From positions 1 through 33,575 of the forward strand of contig JAQTYQ010000034.1 of the NCBI GenBank assembly GCA_028688225.1: a DNA stretch of 33,575 nt, written 5' to 3'. Positions 8,169-15,297 of the stretch are shown one piece after another. How positions within the stretch are numbered: position 1 is the stretch's first letter; the number at the start of each line of letters is the position of its first letter. The position numbers and the translations under genes were made by a program. The notes below the pieces were generated by a model. It was given only the letters and a program-made list of their open reading frames with translations. It made no database searches and was not told where the DNA came from. The DNA comes from Opitutaceae bacterium (lineage in GTDB: Bacteria; Verrucomicrobiota; Verrucomicrobiia; Opitutales; Opitutaceae).

Positions 8169-9481
8169 CGGGGGAGGCAGACGAGAAACGACTCCTGGCG
8201 CAGGGCGGAGCTGAAAGGGTTGCCCACCTGGCTCCAGTCCGGCGCCCCGATGGTGAGAAGACTGAAAGTGCCGGCCTGGCCGCCGGTGAGTCCCAGCTGG
8301 CCGCCGAGGACGTGCAGCGAGCCCTTGAGCGAGGCCCGGGCATTGGTCCAATCCTCCTCCAGGTTGAAGTGCGGATCGACCGCGGCCACGAAGAGATGTC
8401 CGGTCCAGGTGAAATCGACGGCTTGTGCGCCGGGGGCGGGCAGATTCCAATTACCGGTCGCAGGAACCTGGGTTACCTGGGAAAAGAGTCCGACCTGGGC
8501 GCCGGCGGTGGCGATGGTGGCATAACGCAGATTGGTGCCGGCGAGCAGCACCGGTCCGTTCGGGGCGCAAACGGAGATCGGTGTTCCATAGGTGCCGCTG
8601 CCGATCAGGACCAGGCCGCCCTTGACGGCCAGACCCTTGACTGCGAGCACGGGCGGCCCGTTGTAACTGCCCAGGTCGAGGGCGGCGTAGCGTACGCCGT
8701 TCCAGGTTGCGGTCGCAAAACCGGAGGGCGGCGCGTCCAGTGAGTCGAAGCTGACCTCAGTGGTGCCTGGATAAGCGGGGTTGTCGTAGAGCTGGTAGAG
8801 CCGGGCGGCCGGATCGGCCCCGTCGGTGATCCGGGTGGCGGGCGTATCGGTGTAGACGGAGGCTGCCGTGAGCCGGTCCGGGCAGGATCCGCTCGCAAAG
8901 ACGGCCACGCCGTCCGCCTCCAGGGTAAAGCCGGCGACATCGAGGTGCTGGGAGGAGTTGAGGAACCGGACCGCGCCGGCGGGGATTCGCCAGAGGCGGG
9001 TTTCGAAGGAGAGATTGCGGGAGAGCAGCTGGGCGGTGGCGAAACCCGGCCGGGATAGCACGAGGTGTCCCTGGGCCACCAGATCTTCGCTGGCCGCGGC
9101 GAGCCAGGGTAGCGAATCGGGCGGGCCCTGGTCCCGGCCGTCCATCGCCGCGTAGCGCGGGGTGACGAGGGCGTCGGCGGGGAATGGGATCGTGACCTCG
9201 GCCAGGCCGACGGCCCAGGCTTGCCCCGCGAACGAAAAGGTGGGCGCGGTATAATGCAGGGCGTCGATCCGGGCGGCCTGGATGGCCGCGGAGCGCATGC
9301 TGTCGGCGTACGCCCGCTGGATGCGCTCGGCCTCAAGGCGGGCCTGCAGGCTGTCCACCGCGGCCAGCCGGGCGGCGCTGGTCGAAAGGATGACGGCCCC
9401 CACTCCACCCAGGACGAGCAGGATGCACAGGAGGGCCGCGAGCGCGGAGCCCTTTTGCCTAGAGATTGGCCGGCAGCGCAT
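8165..9481 (-). CDS. Large PilX/MshP/GspK-like minor pilin candidate
   Basis: A 438-residue protein with a basic N-terminus followed by a hydrophobic helix (KGSALAALLCILLVLGG) and then a long beta-rich exported part. The N-terminus resembles MshP/PilX proteins (G-S-A-L then hydrophobic) rather than the GFTLxE form, and it lacks Glu at +5 as GspK-type tip pseudopilins do. The large exported domain suggests a pilus-tip or adhesive role, but I recognise no adhesion fold. Its start overlaps the end of the preceding prepilin gene by 23 bases and its end overlaps the next prepilin, so it is embedded in the pilus operon. The family is moderately sure; the tip role is inference. Confidence 0.7.
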   Translation of the reverse strand: MRCRPISRQKGSALAALLCILLVLGGVGAVILSTSAARLAAVDSLQARLEAERIQRAYADSMRSAAIQAARIDALHYTAPTFSFAGQAWAVGLAEVTIPFPADALVTPRYAAMDGRDQGPPDSLPWLAAASEDLVAQGHLVLSRPGFATAQLLSRNLSFETRLWRIPAGAVRFLNSSQHLDVAGFTLEADGVAVFASGSCPDRLTAASVYTDTPATRITDGADPAARLYQLYDNPAYPGTTEVSFDSLDAPPSGFATATWNGVRYAALDLGSYNGPPVLAVKGLAVKGGLVLIGSGTYGTPISVCAPNGPVLLAGTNLRYATIATAGAQVGLFSQVTQVPATGNWNLPAPGAQAVDFTWTGHLFVAAVDPHFNLEEDWTNARASLKGSLHVLGGQLGLTGGQAGTFSLLTIGAPDWSQVGNPFSSALRQESFLVCLPR

Positions 9482-10184
9482 AGCTGAGGGTGCTCAAGGG
9501 ATTGGTGAGGGCGATGCCGCCGGGCGTTTCGGCGGCCAGGCCGGGATCGGGCAAGGTCACGGTCCACGCGGCGCCATCCAGCGTGGGGATGAGCACCGAC
9601 TGTTTGACCGCATTGGCCGTGACGAATTCATACTGGTAAAGCTGGCCGTATCCGCCGCCGGTGTCGCCCAGGAGGATGGCATGATAATCCCGGAAGCCGT
9701 CGCCGTTGGGGGCCGTCACGTCCGCCGCCGTGACCGTCAGGGCCCCCATGATCCGAAATTGCCGGCCGATCATGATCACGGTGTAGCCGTCACCGCCGAT
9801 GGGAAAGCCGGCCGCGGTCAGGGCGGTGCGCAGCGCGCCCGGGTGGCTGAGGATCGCGGTGTCGAGCTGGCCGAGCGGAGCCAGGCTGGTGCGGGTGGCG
9901 AGATCGGTCGCGTCCCAGGGCTGGTCCAGGACGACGATGAAGTCGGCCTGGGCGGCCAGCGAGGCGAGTTCGGCGGCCAGCGTGTTGGCGGCACTCGCGA
10001 TCGAATCGTCCGGGGAGATGGGGAGCACCCGCCCGGCAAAGATGTCCGTGCCGGAGGTCCGCAGGGCGCCCCGGTAAAGGGCGCTCGCGGCCGCGACCAC
10101 CCCGAGGAGAAAGGCGGAAAAAGTGAGGGCGATCAGGACCTCGAGCAGCGTGAAGCCGCGTTCAGCCTTCGGAGGAGAGGCCAT
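9459..10184 (-). CDS. Type IV prepilin-like protein
   Basis: A 241-residue prepilin with a leader MASPPKAERG, cleavage before FTLLEVLIAL (Glu at +5) and an N-terminal hydrophobic helix. The globular part is larger than in a typical major pilin, so it is probably a minor pilin of the MshO/PilW/GspJ kind. The start at 10184 is preferred; an ATG twelve bases upstream (10196) is possible. Either start overlaps the end of the PilO-like gene by 23-35 bases, showing tight coupling in the operon. Confidence 0.82.
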   Translation of the reverse strand: MASPPKAERGFTLLEVLIALTFSAFLLGVVAAASALYRGALRTSGTDIFAGRVLPISPDDSIASAANTLAAELASLAAQADFIVVLDQPWDATDLATRTSLAPLGQLDTAILSHPGALRTALTAAGFPIGGDGYTVIMIGRQFRIMGALTVTAADVTAPNGDGFRDYHAILLGDTGGGYGQLYQYEFVTANAVKQSVLIPTLDGAAWTVTLPDPGLAAETPGGIALTNPLSTLSYALPANL

Positions 10185-11157
10185 TGAAGAGGGCAAAGTG
10201 GAATTCGCGGGTGATCGCGGAGGTTTCCTTTTTCCCGGTCACGGGATTCAGGTCGTCGGTTTCGATGGTGAAGATGGCGAAGTCGCGGCCGACTTCGGTG
10301 AGCAGCACGCGGGCCTTGCCCTTGACCATCGCCTGGGGCAGGTAGGCGCCCTGATGGAGCATGTAACCGCTGATGAGCAGCGCGCGTTTGCGGCCCTCCA
10401 CGTTCCAGATCAGGCCGGTGACCTTGAGGTCGGGGATGAACTGGCCGAGGTCGGTGGTGCCGGCGCCACCGTTCGCATTGTTTTTTTGCACGGTGCGGGC
10501 GATCAGGTTTTCGGAAAGGTTGGGTACGGCCGAACGGTGAATGTCGGGGCGGCGCTCCAGCACGGCGGGGACCTTGCCCGCGGGGGTGGCCGGGGTCTCC
10601 GCCAGTTCGGGCATGGCGGCGAAGGTGTGCTGCAGGATCGCCATCTCGACCGTGAGTTCCGGCGAGCGCTGGCCGGCCTTGAGCTGGAGCAGCCGGACGA
10701 GTCCGGTGGGGATGGACCGCTCGGCCTCGGCGTAGAAGCGCGCGAGGCTGGTCACCCGCCCCTCGGCCGAGAAGCGCAGGGCGCGCGTCTCAATCTTGCA
10801 GGCGTCCGTCTGGAGGAAAACGGACGGGTTCTGTTCGATCCGGGGCGAGGGCGTGATCACGTCGTAGGCGTTGGCGGGCTCGATGAAGCGGTTCTCCAGC
10901 CCGCCCCGGCGGGCGCCGCTGTCCGCCGACTCCCATTTGGCCAGAAACTCCCGGGCCTGGGCCAGCTCGGCGCTGGCCTCGGCGATCCGGCTTTGCAGCA
11001 GCTGATTGGTCTGGGTCGCGCTCACGAGGGCGCGCTGGTCGGCGTCGTTTTTGGAGTGGAGTTTCCGGGCGACGTCGAAGCGCTGCAGGCCGTAATAGCC
11101 CGCGTAGGCCACGGTGCAGAGCATGACCAGGACAGGAGGGAGCATGGAACGGTTCAT
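10162..11157 (-). CDS. Fused PilO-like / PilP-like alignment protein
   Basis: A 331-residue bitopic inner-membrane protein. It has a short cytosolic end and one membrane segment (MLPPVLVMLCTVAYAGYYG), then a coiled coil (about residues 40-80). A ferredoxin-like PilO-type domain follows (about 90-185, with VTSLARFYAEAERSI), then a linker. The C-terminal beta domain (about 235-325) contains LKVTGLIWNVEGRKRALLI and PQAMVKGKARVLLTEVG, the look of PilP/GspC homology regions. In most pili PilO and PilP are separate proteins linking the inner-membrane platform to the secretin. The order PilM, PilN, then this gene matches the canonical pilMNOP arrangement, with no separate pilP. The fusion is inferred from layout and sequence style. 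Confidence 0.68.
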   Translation of the reverse strand: MNRSMLPPVLVMLCTVAYAGYYGLQRFDVARKLHSKNDADQRALVSATQTNQLLQSRIAEASAELAQAREFLAKWESADSGARRGGLENRFIEPANAYDVITPSPRIEQNPSVFLQTDACKIETRALRFSAEGRVTSLARFYAEAERSIPTGLVRLLQLKAGQRSPELTVEMAILQHTFAAMPELAETPATPAGKVPAVLERRPDIHRSAVPNLSENLIARTVQKNNANGGAGTTDLGQFIPDLKVTGLIWNVEGRKRALLISGYMLHQGAYLPQAMVKGKARVLLTEVGRDFAIFTIETDDLNPVTGKKETSAITREFHFALFNGLSSEG

Positions 11158-11174
11158 GGGAGGCGGGCTGGGGG

Positions 11175-11831
11175 CTAGTTCAACTTGCGCATGATCGAGA
11201 AATCGATCATGAGCCGGGCGTCTTCGGATTCCGGCGGGTTGTCGGTCACGGTCCAGCCCGCGTCGGTCAGGCGGTTCAGGAGGTCGCTTTTCATGGCGGT
11301 GAAGTTCTGGTCGCTGCCGACGCAGATGACCTGGAGGCTGTAGCGCAGGACCGTGGGCTCCTTGCGCTGGAGCTGGAGGGAGTGGATCTGGATCCGCTCG
11401 TTGGCGCTCTGGAGGACGGCGATGACGACCTCGCGCATCGGGCTGACCAGGTCGGCCCAGCGGCTGAGCACATGCAGGTCGTCCAGTTTGCCGGCGAGGG
11501 CGCCCATCCGTCCGTTGAGCCCGGAGGTCCGGGCCTGGGCGCTCCGGAGCTGTTGCTGGACCTGGGCGGAAGCGCGCCGCATGATGCCCTGCTGCTGGAT
11601 GCTGTAGGCCCAGGCGCCGAGGGCGCCCAGAATCGCGACCCAGAACAGCAGCGGAACGATCCGGCCGGACGCCGGCAGCGGCTCAGGCCGCTCCGTGGCG
11701 TAATCGCCCAGGTCGGGGGCGACCCGGCTCGCGATCGCCGTGGGGGTGGCGGTGGGAGCGGACGACACCGGGCGGGCCTTGACGTCGATGGACCCGTCGG
11801 CATTGGCGGACTTAAAAAAGGGCACATGCAT
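11175..11831 (-). CDS. pilN: PilN-like inner-membrane alignment protein
   Basis: A 218-residue bitopic protein: a cytosolic N-terminus of about 60 residues (proline-rich, able to bind PilM), one membrane segment (IVPLLFWVAILGALGAWAY), a coiled coil, and a periplasmic ferredoxin-like domain ending near FSIMRKLN. This is the PilN/GspL-C layout. Its start overlaps the PilM-like gene by 20 bases and it is followed 17 bases later by the PilO-P-like gene. The N-terminal tail is longer than the short PilM-binding peptide of standard PilN. The assignment rests mainly on topology and gene order. Confidence 0.7.
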   Translation of the reverse strand: MHVPFFKSANADGSIDVKARPVSSAPTATPTAIASRVAPDLGDYATERPEPLPASGRIVPLLFWVAILGALGAWAYSIQQQGIMRRASAQVQQQLRSAQARTSGLNGRMGALAGKLDDLHVLSRWADLVSPMREVVIAVLQSANERIQIHSLQLQRKEPTVLRYSLQVICVGSDQNFTAMKSDLLNRLTDAGWTVTDNPPESEDARLMIDFSIMRKLN

Positions 11832-12696
11832 AGGGAAACAGATCCTCCTCCGGTAGGTGGTTGAGGGTGAAACGGGTGAGTTCGGCGTTGGCTCCGCGCA
11901 GGGCGTCCTCGACGGCCATGCCCCCGTTGGCGGGAGAGATGGCGACGAGGAATTTGCCGATGGCGTCGAAATTGCGGATCCGCTCGACCAGATCGGCGAG
12001 ATCCTTTGTCCCGGTGTTGGCGCCGAGGAAGGGCTGGCCCTGGGTTTCCTTCCAGACGTTGCTGTCGGTCAGCAGGCAGACGGCGAAACCCTGGTCCACG
12101 ACAAGCGGGAGCATTTCGTGGCGGGTGACGCGCGGATCCGCGAGGAGCAGATTCATCACCGCCAGGGCCGGCACGGTCCGGCGGACCACCTGGTAGCGGG
12201 CGCGCTGCAACGCCTCGCCGGCGAGATTGAGGTCATGCCCATGGACCCCGAAGATGAGCCCGGAGCCATCATGGAGGAGGCCCGTGTAATTGATGGCGAC
12301 ATTGGCGCCGCTGAGGATCTTCTGCGGCTCGGTGCGCAGTTGATAGACGAAATCCTCCTGGCCCGCGGCCTCGACCGCGGTTTTGATGTGCCACTCCAGC
12401 TTGGACGAAACCCCGAGGATGACCGGCGTCGGGCCGAAGAGGGAGCCGGGCCTCGCGACCGCGCGAATCCGGGAGGCGATCTCCGCCGGGGGCATGCCGC
12501 CGGCCTGTGGATCGGTCGTATGATGGCTCACGAATAGCTGGCCGTTGGCATGGCGGACACTGGCGAGGCTGAGCCCGCCCGGGCCATAGGAGGCATAGCC
12601 CAGCGCCCGGCCCGGGAAGCGTTCGGCCAGCGGGACCCGCAAGTCGAGCGGATGGTAACGGTACGCGGAGAAGGTGAAGGCGGCCTGGATGTTCAT
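11812..12696 (-). CDS. pilM: PilM-like actin-fold cytosolic protein
   Basis: A 294-residue soluble protein between the PilT-like ATPase and the PilN-like gene, the standard place of PilM. The sequence has the alternating beta/alpha pattern of actin-like PilM/GspL proteins (for example NVAINYTGLLHDGSGLIFGV and MLPLVVDQGFAVCLL), but classic nucleotide-binding signatures are weak. PilM would dock the ATPases on the cytosolic face through PilN. The stop of the upstream gene overlaps its ATG by one base (TAATG), so translation is coupled. The function is inferred mostly from position. Confidence 0.6.
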   Translation of the reverse strand: MNIQAAFTFSAYRYHPLDLRVPLAERFPGRALGYASYGPGGLSLASVRHANGQLFVSHHTTDPQAGGMPPAEIASRIRAVARPGSLFGPTPVILGVSSKLEWHIKTAVEAAGQEDFVYQLRTEPQKILSGANVAINYTGLLHDGSGLIFGVHGHDLNLAGEALQRARYQVVRRTVPALAVMNLLLADPRVTRHEMLPLVVDQGFAVCLLTDSNVWKETQGQPFLGANTGTKDLADLVERIRNFDAIGKFLVAISPANGGMAVEDALRGANAELTRFTLNHLPEEDLFPYACALF

Positions 12697-13724
12697 TAGG
12701 ATTTGAGATAGGCGGTGAATTCGTCGCGGATGCGGGAAGTGATCAGGCCCTCTTCGTAGGCCCGTTGCAGGCTGAGTCGGAAAGGCATGCTGCCCCGGTT
12801 GAGGCCGGTCTCGAGGGAGGCGCCCACGCCGCGGAAATTGCCCAGCTTGATCGCGGCCTCGACCTCGCTGTTGGGCATCAGCACTTCGTGCACCGCCACC
12901 TGCCCACCCTCGCGGCCGGGGACCAACCGCTGGCAGACGACGGCCCGCAGCACTTCGGCCAGCAAGCCCTGGATCGATTTGATGCGGGATTCGGGGATGA
13001 GCCGGAGCAGCGATTCGATCGAGAGGGAGACGGTGCCGGTGTGCAGGGTCGCGAAGACGAGATTGCCGGTCAGGGCGGTATTGATGGCGGCGAGCGCGCT
13101 TTCGGGCTCCCGGATCTCCCCGACCAGCACGACCGTGGCTTTGGCCCGCAGCGCGGTGGCCAGGCCGGTGGCGTAGGATTCGACATCCTCATGCAGGGCC
13201 CGCTGGGAGAATTGCAGCGGGAACTGGCTGGAAAAGGCGAATTCGATCGGGTCTTCCACGGTATAGAAGTGGTGATCCTTGTGGACCCCTTCCCGGGAGA
13301 TATGCTGGAGGAGCGCGGCCAGGGTGGTGCTTTTCCCGGTGCCCTGCTGGCCGCAGACGAGGATCAGGCCATGGTCCGAGGAAACCGCGGCATTCACGAT
13401 GGCCGGCGGGACGCGGATGGATTCAACCGAAGGGATGTCCCGGGGCAGCAGCCGGGCCTCGGCCCGCTGGCTGCCCTGCGCGGTATAGAAACAGGTCCGG
13501 AAGCGATGGCCTTCGAGCACCAGGGTCAGATGGCGGTCGCGCGGCCATTCCGTCAGTCCGCCCAAGGCCAGAAATTCCGGTACCGATTCCGGGGGGAAAA
13601 TCAAGCCGGCCTCCATGCCGATGCGGTTGTGCTTGAAATAATGCACGGGCGCGCCCGGCTGGAGCAGCAGGTCGGATGGCGCCTGGGTGGCGCAGAATTC
13701 GCTGAGGTGGGTCAGGAAACTCAC
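12696..13724 (-). CDS. PilT-like pilus retraction/assembly ATPase
   Basis: A 342-residue ATPase of the PilT/GspE superfamily. Walker A is GQQGTGKST (125-133). An acidic Asp-box region follows (YTVEDPIEFAF), then the Walker B zone VVLVGEIREPESALAA and the His-box stretch GNLVFATLHTGT. The length suits PilT (about 340-370) rather than PilB, and there is no zinc-binding tetracysteine. PilT retracts pili by depolymerisation, so a dynamic pilus is predicted. A frame start at 13733 places the ATG inside TATCAT of the promoter motif. The GTG at 13724, seven bases beyond the hexamer, is the more likely start and would be nearly leaderless. It heads the leftward pilus operon. Confidence 0.82.
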   Translation of the reverse strand: MSFLTHLSEFCATQAPSDLLLQPGAPVHYFKHNRIGMEAGLIFPPESVPEFLALGGLTEWPRDRHLTLVLEGHRFRTCFYTAQGSQRAEARLLPRDIPSVESIRVPPAIVNAAVSSDHGLILVCGQQGTGKSTTLAALLQHISREGVHKDHHFYTVEDPIEFAFSSQFPLQFSQRALHEDVESYATGLATALRAKATVVLVGEIREPESALAAINTALTGNLVFATLHTGTVSLSIESLLRLIPESRIKSIQGLLAEVLRAVVCQRLVPGREGGQVAVHEVLMPNSEVEAAIKLGNFRGVGASLETGLNRGSMPFRLSLQRAYEEGLITSRIRDEFTAYLKS

Positions 13725-13729
13725 ACCCG

Positions 13730-13744
13730 CCATGATAGCCGCCC
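13730..13744 (-). promoter_or_regulatory. Promoter motif heading the pilus operon
   Basis: Leftward reading gives GGGCGGCTATCATGG, with TATCAT at 13732-13737. It lies back to back with the rightward copy at 13763-13776, leaving 31 bases between the two hexamers. The nearest usable start is GTG at 13724. Confidence 0.62.
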
Positions 13745-13762
13745 GCCAGCCCCCCGGTTGCA

Positions 13763-13780
13763 GGCGGCTATCATGGCGGC
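13763..13780 (+). promoter_or_regulatory. Leaderless-type promoter motif before prepilin
   Basis: GGCGGCTATCATGG then CGGC and the ATG at 13781. TATCAT is at 13769-13774, six bases from the start codon. Confidence 0.65.
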
Positions 13781-14206
13781 ATGCGTTCGTCCTCCGCCTT
13801 CACGCTTTTAGAGGTGCTGGCCGTGATCGCCGTCATGGCGGTCCTGGCCGTGGTGCTCGGCCCGACTGTCGGTGCCCTCGTCACGCGGGGCCAGCAGGTG
13901 ACCGTCAACCAGCAGACCGTCAAGGTCCAGGAGGCGATCAACGCCTGGGTGGCGGAACAGCCGACTTTGGCCGCCTCAGCCGCGCAGTTTCAGGCCGGTC
14001 CGGGCGGCGATCTGGTCCCGGCCGACCTGACCGTGTTCGCGGGGCTGATCAATCATTACTTCATGACCGACAACGACTCGGTGAAGGTGGCGAACGGGCA
14101 TCTGACGACCGATGCGATGACCCGGGCCGGCTGCTACATCGACGTCATTTGGCCGCAACCCTACCGACAGAACTATCCCCATGCCAACCTCATCCGTCCC
14201 AATTGA
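13781..14206 (+). CDS. Type IV prepilin (major pilin candidate)
   Basis: A 141-residue prepilin with a very short leader MRSSSA, the processing site A/FTLLEV (Ala instead of the usual Gly before the cut; Glu at +5 kept), then the helix LAVIAVMAVLAVVLGPTVGAL. The globular part has a single Cys (AGCYID), so the usual pilin disulfide is absent. It is the first gene of its own operon with its own motif, which suggests separate, possibly high, expression as for a major pilin. The start is fixed by the six-base spacing from TATCAT. Its end overlaps the next prepilin by 26 bases. Confidence 0.85.
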   Translation: MRSSSAFTLLEVLAVIAVMAVLAVVLGPTVGALVTRGQQVTVNQQTVKVQEAINAWVAEQPTLAASAAQFQAGPGGDLVPADLTVFAGLINHYFMTDNDSVKVANGHLTTDAMTRAGCYIDVIWPQPYRQNYPHANLIRPN

Positions 14207-14597
14207 GCCACCCCCGCACCTTTCCCGCCATCGTGGTTTCACGGTGCTGGAGGTGAGCCTGGTGGTCGTGATGCTCGCGATCATCAGTCTGCTGTTGCTG
14301 GCGAACATCCCGGCGATCAAACGCTCCGGCGAAGACAGCAACATGAAGGCCAAGGCGGTGCAGATCAATACCGCCATGTCCAACTGGATGCAGGATCAGA
14401 GCGTCCGGGCGGCCCTGACCGCGTGGGCGGGCCAGACAAACGATACGCGTTACAATTTGATCAAGCCCTATCTGCAGTATCCGGCCGACACCATCGGGGG
14501 CTTCATGATCGAGGGCTACACCCTCACCTTTCCCGACGATCCCCGAAATCCGGTGACCGTCACGACACCGGAGGGGACGACGCTGGTCTATCAATAG
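14181..14597 (+). CDS. Type IV prepilin
   Basis: A 138-residue prepilin with a longer leader (about 19 residues, proline-containing, ending SRHRG), the processing site G/FTVLEV (Glu at +5) and the hydrophobic helix SLVVVMLAIISLLLL. The globular domain contains no cysteines. It overlaps the preceding prepilin by 26 bases and has no visible Shine-Dalgarno site, so translation is likely coupled. Two adjacent prepilins with similar size suggest paralogues or a major/minor pair; which one is the main subunit cannot be told from sequence. Confidence 0.84.
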   Translation: MPTSSVPIEPPPHLSRHRGFTVLEVSLVVVMLAIISLLLLANIPAIKRSGEDSNMKAKAVQINTAMSNWMQDQSVRAALTAWAGQTNDTRYNLIKPYLQYPADTIGGFMIEGYTLTFPDDPRNPVTVTTPEGTTLVYQ

Positions 14598-14599
14598 CC

Positions 14600-15043
14600 A
14601 TGCGCTTTCATCAGGCCACGGATAACGAATGGCTGCAGGAACTCGTCGATCACCGGGTGGTGGCGACGGGCCTGGCGGGCCTGGAGACGCGCGAGGGGCT
14701 GGGACTGCTCGACACGCTGCTGTTGAATGCGGCGAAGGTGGATGGCGCCTCCTGGCTCGAATGGCTCACCTCGGGCCGCGGTCTCATCCGCTTGCACGCG
14801 CTCGTGCCGGATCCCGACTGGATCGCGGGGCTGACTTTGCCGCCGGCGACCCGCCGGATGTTGTTCGACGAGGGATTGCTCCCTTGCCGCTTGTCGGCGG
14901 GTAGTTGGATCTGCGCGTCGCTCAAGGGGGAGCCGGAGTGGCGACGCCGCTGGGAGCAGACGCTCGGGGCCCGCTTGATGCTGGTCGCCCCCACCCTGGC
15001 CGAATTGAAGGATCTCCGCGCCCTTTACCAGGGAGGCTATTGA
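14600..15043 (+). CDS. Free-standing GspE/PilB N-terminal (T2SSE_N/MshEN-like) domain protein
   Basis: A 147-residue cytosolic protein. Its second half (about residues 85-145) reads like the N-terminal domain of GspE/PilB ATPases: RMLFDEGLLPCRLSAG, then a short strand pair ending in EPEW, then LGARLMLVAPTLAELKDL and a final Y. In those ATPases this domain binds the inner-membrane platform or cyclic-di-GMP. Here it stands alone, with no ATPase attached. The start ATG at 14600 follows the prepilin stop by two bases. It may serve as a detached N-domain for the ATPase at 3423-5666, whose own N-terminus looks atypical. The assignment is by eye and moderate. Confidence 0.55.
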   Translation: MRFHQATDNEWLQELVDHRVVATGLAGLETREGLGLLDTLLLNAAKVDGASWLEWLTSGRGLIRLHALVPDPDWIAGLTLPPATRRMLFDEGLLPCRLSAGSWICASLKGEPEWRRRWEQTLGARLMLVAPTLAELKDLRALYQGGY

Positions 15044-15261
15044 TGAAACTCGTCCAGAAGCACGGCAAGCGCTGCATGGAGATGACGCTGGAGGAGGCTC
15101 TGGCCTTGGTGAAGCAGGCGTGGCAGGAGCATCCGGACCTGCCGCTGAGCGAGGTTTACTTGAAGGCTTCCGCCCGGATCTTCGCCCACGCCCCGTCGGT
15201 CACGGTTCCGCGCCGGCCGGATGATTTCGTGGAACCGGAGCCGAGCGGCAAGCTCCTCTAG
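15043..15261 (+). CDS. Small unknown protein
   Basis: A 72-residue soluble, mainly helical protein with a proline-rich tail. I do not recognise it. The ATG overlaps the stop of the preceding gene by one base (TGATG) and has a good Shine-Dalgarno site (GGGAGG, ending about 7 bases upstream), so it is a genuine last gene of the rightward prepilin operon. It may be a small adaptor for pilus assembly, but nothing in the sequence shows it. Confidence 0.7.
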   Translation: MKLVQKHGKRCMEMTLEEALALVKQAWQEHPDLPLSEVYLKASARIFAHAPSVTVPRRPDDFVEPEPSGKLL

Positions 15262-15262
15262 C

Positions 15263-15282
15263 CGGGGGGCGATTCTCCCCCG
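15263..15282. terminator. Possible hairpin between convergent genes
   Basis: CGGGGG (15263-15268) can pair with CCCCCG (15277-15282) around an 8-base loop, in the 36-base gap between the small gene ending at 15261 and the helicase gene ending at 15298. No T-run follows on either strand, so termination is only suggested. Confidence 0.3.
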
Positions 15283-15297
15283 CCCGCCGCCGGTGCC

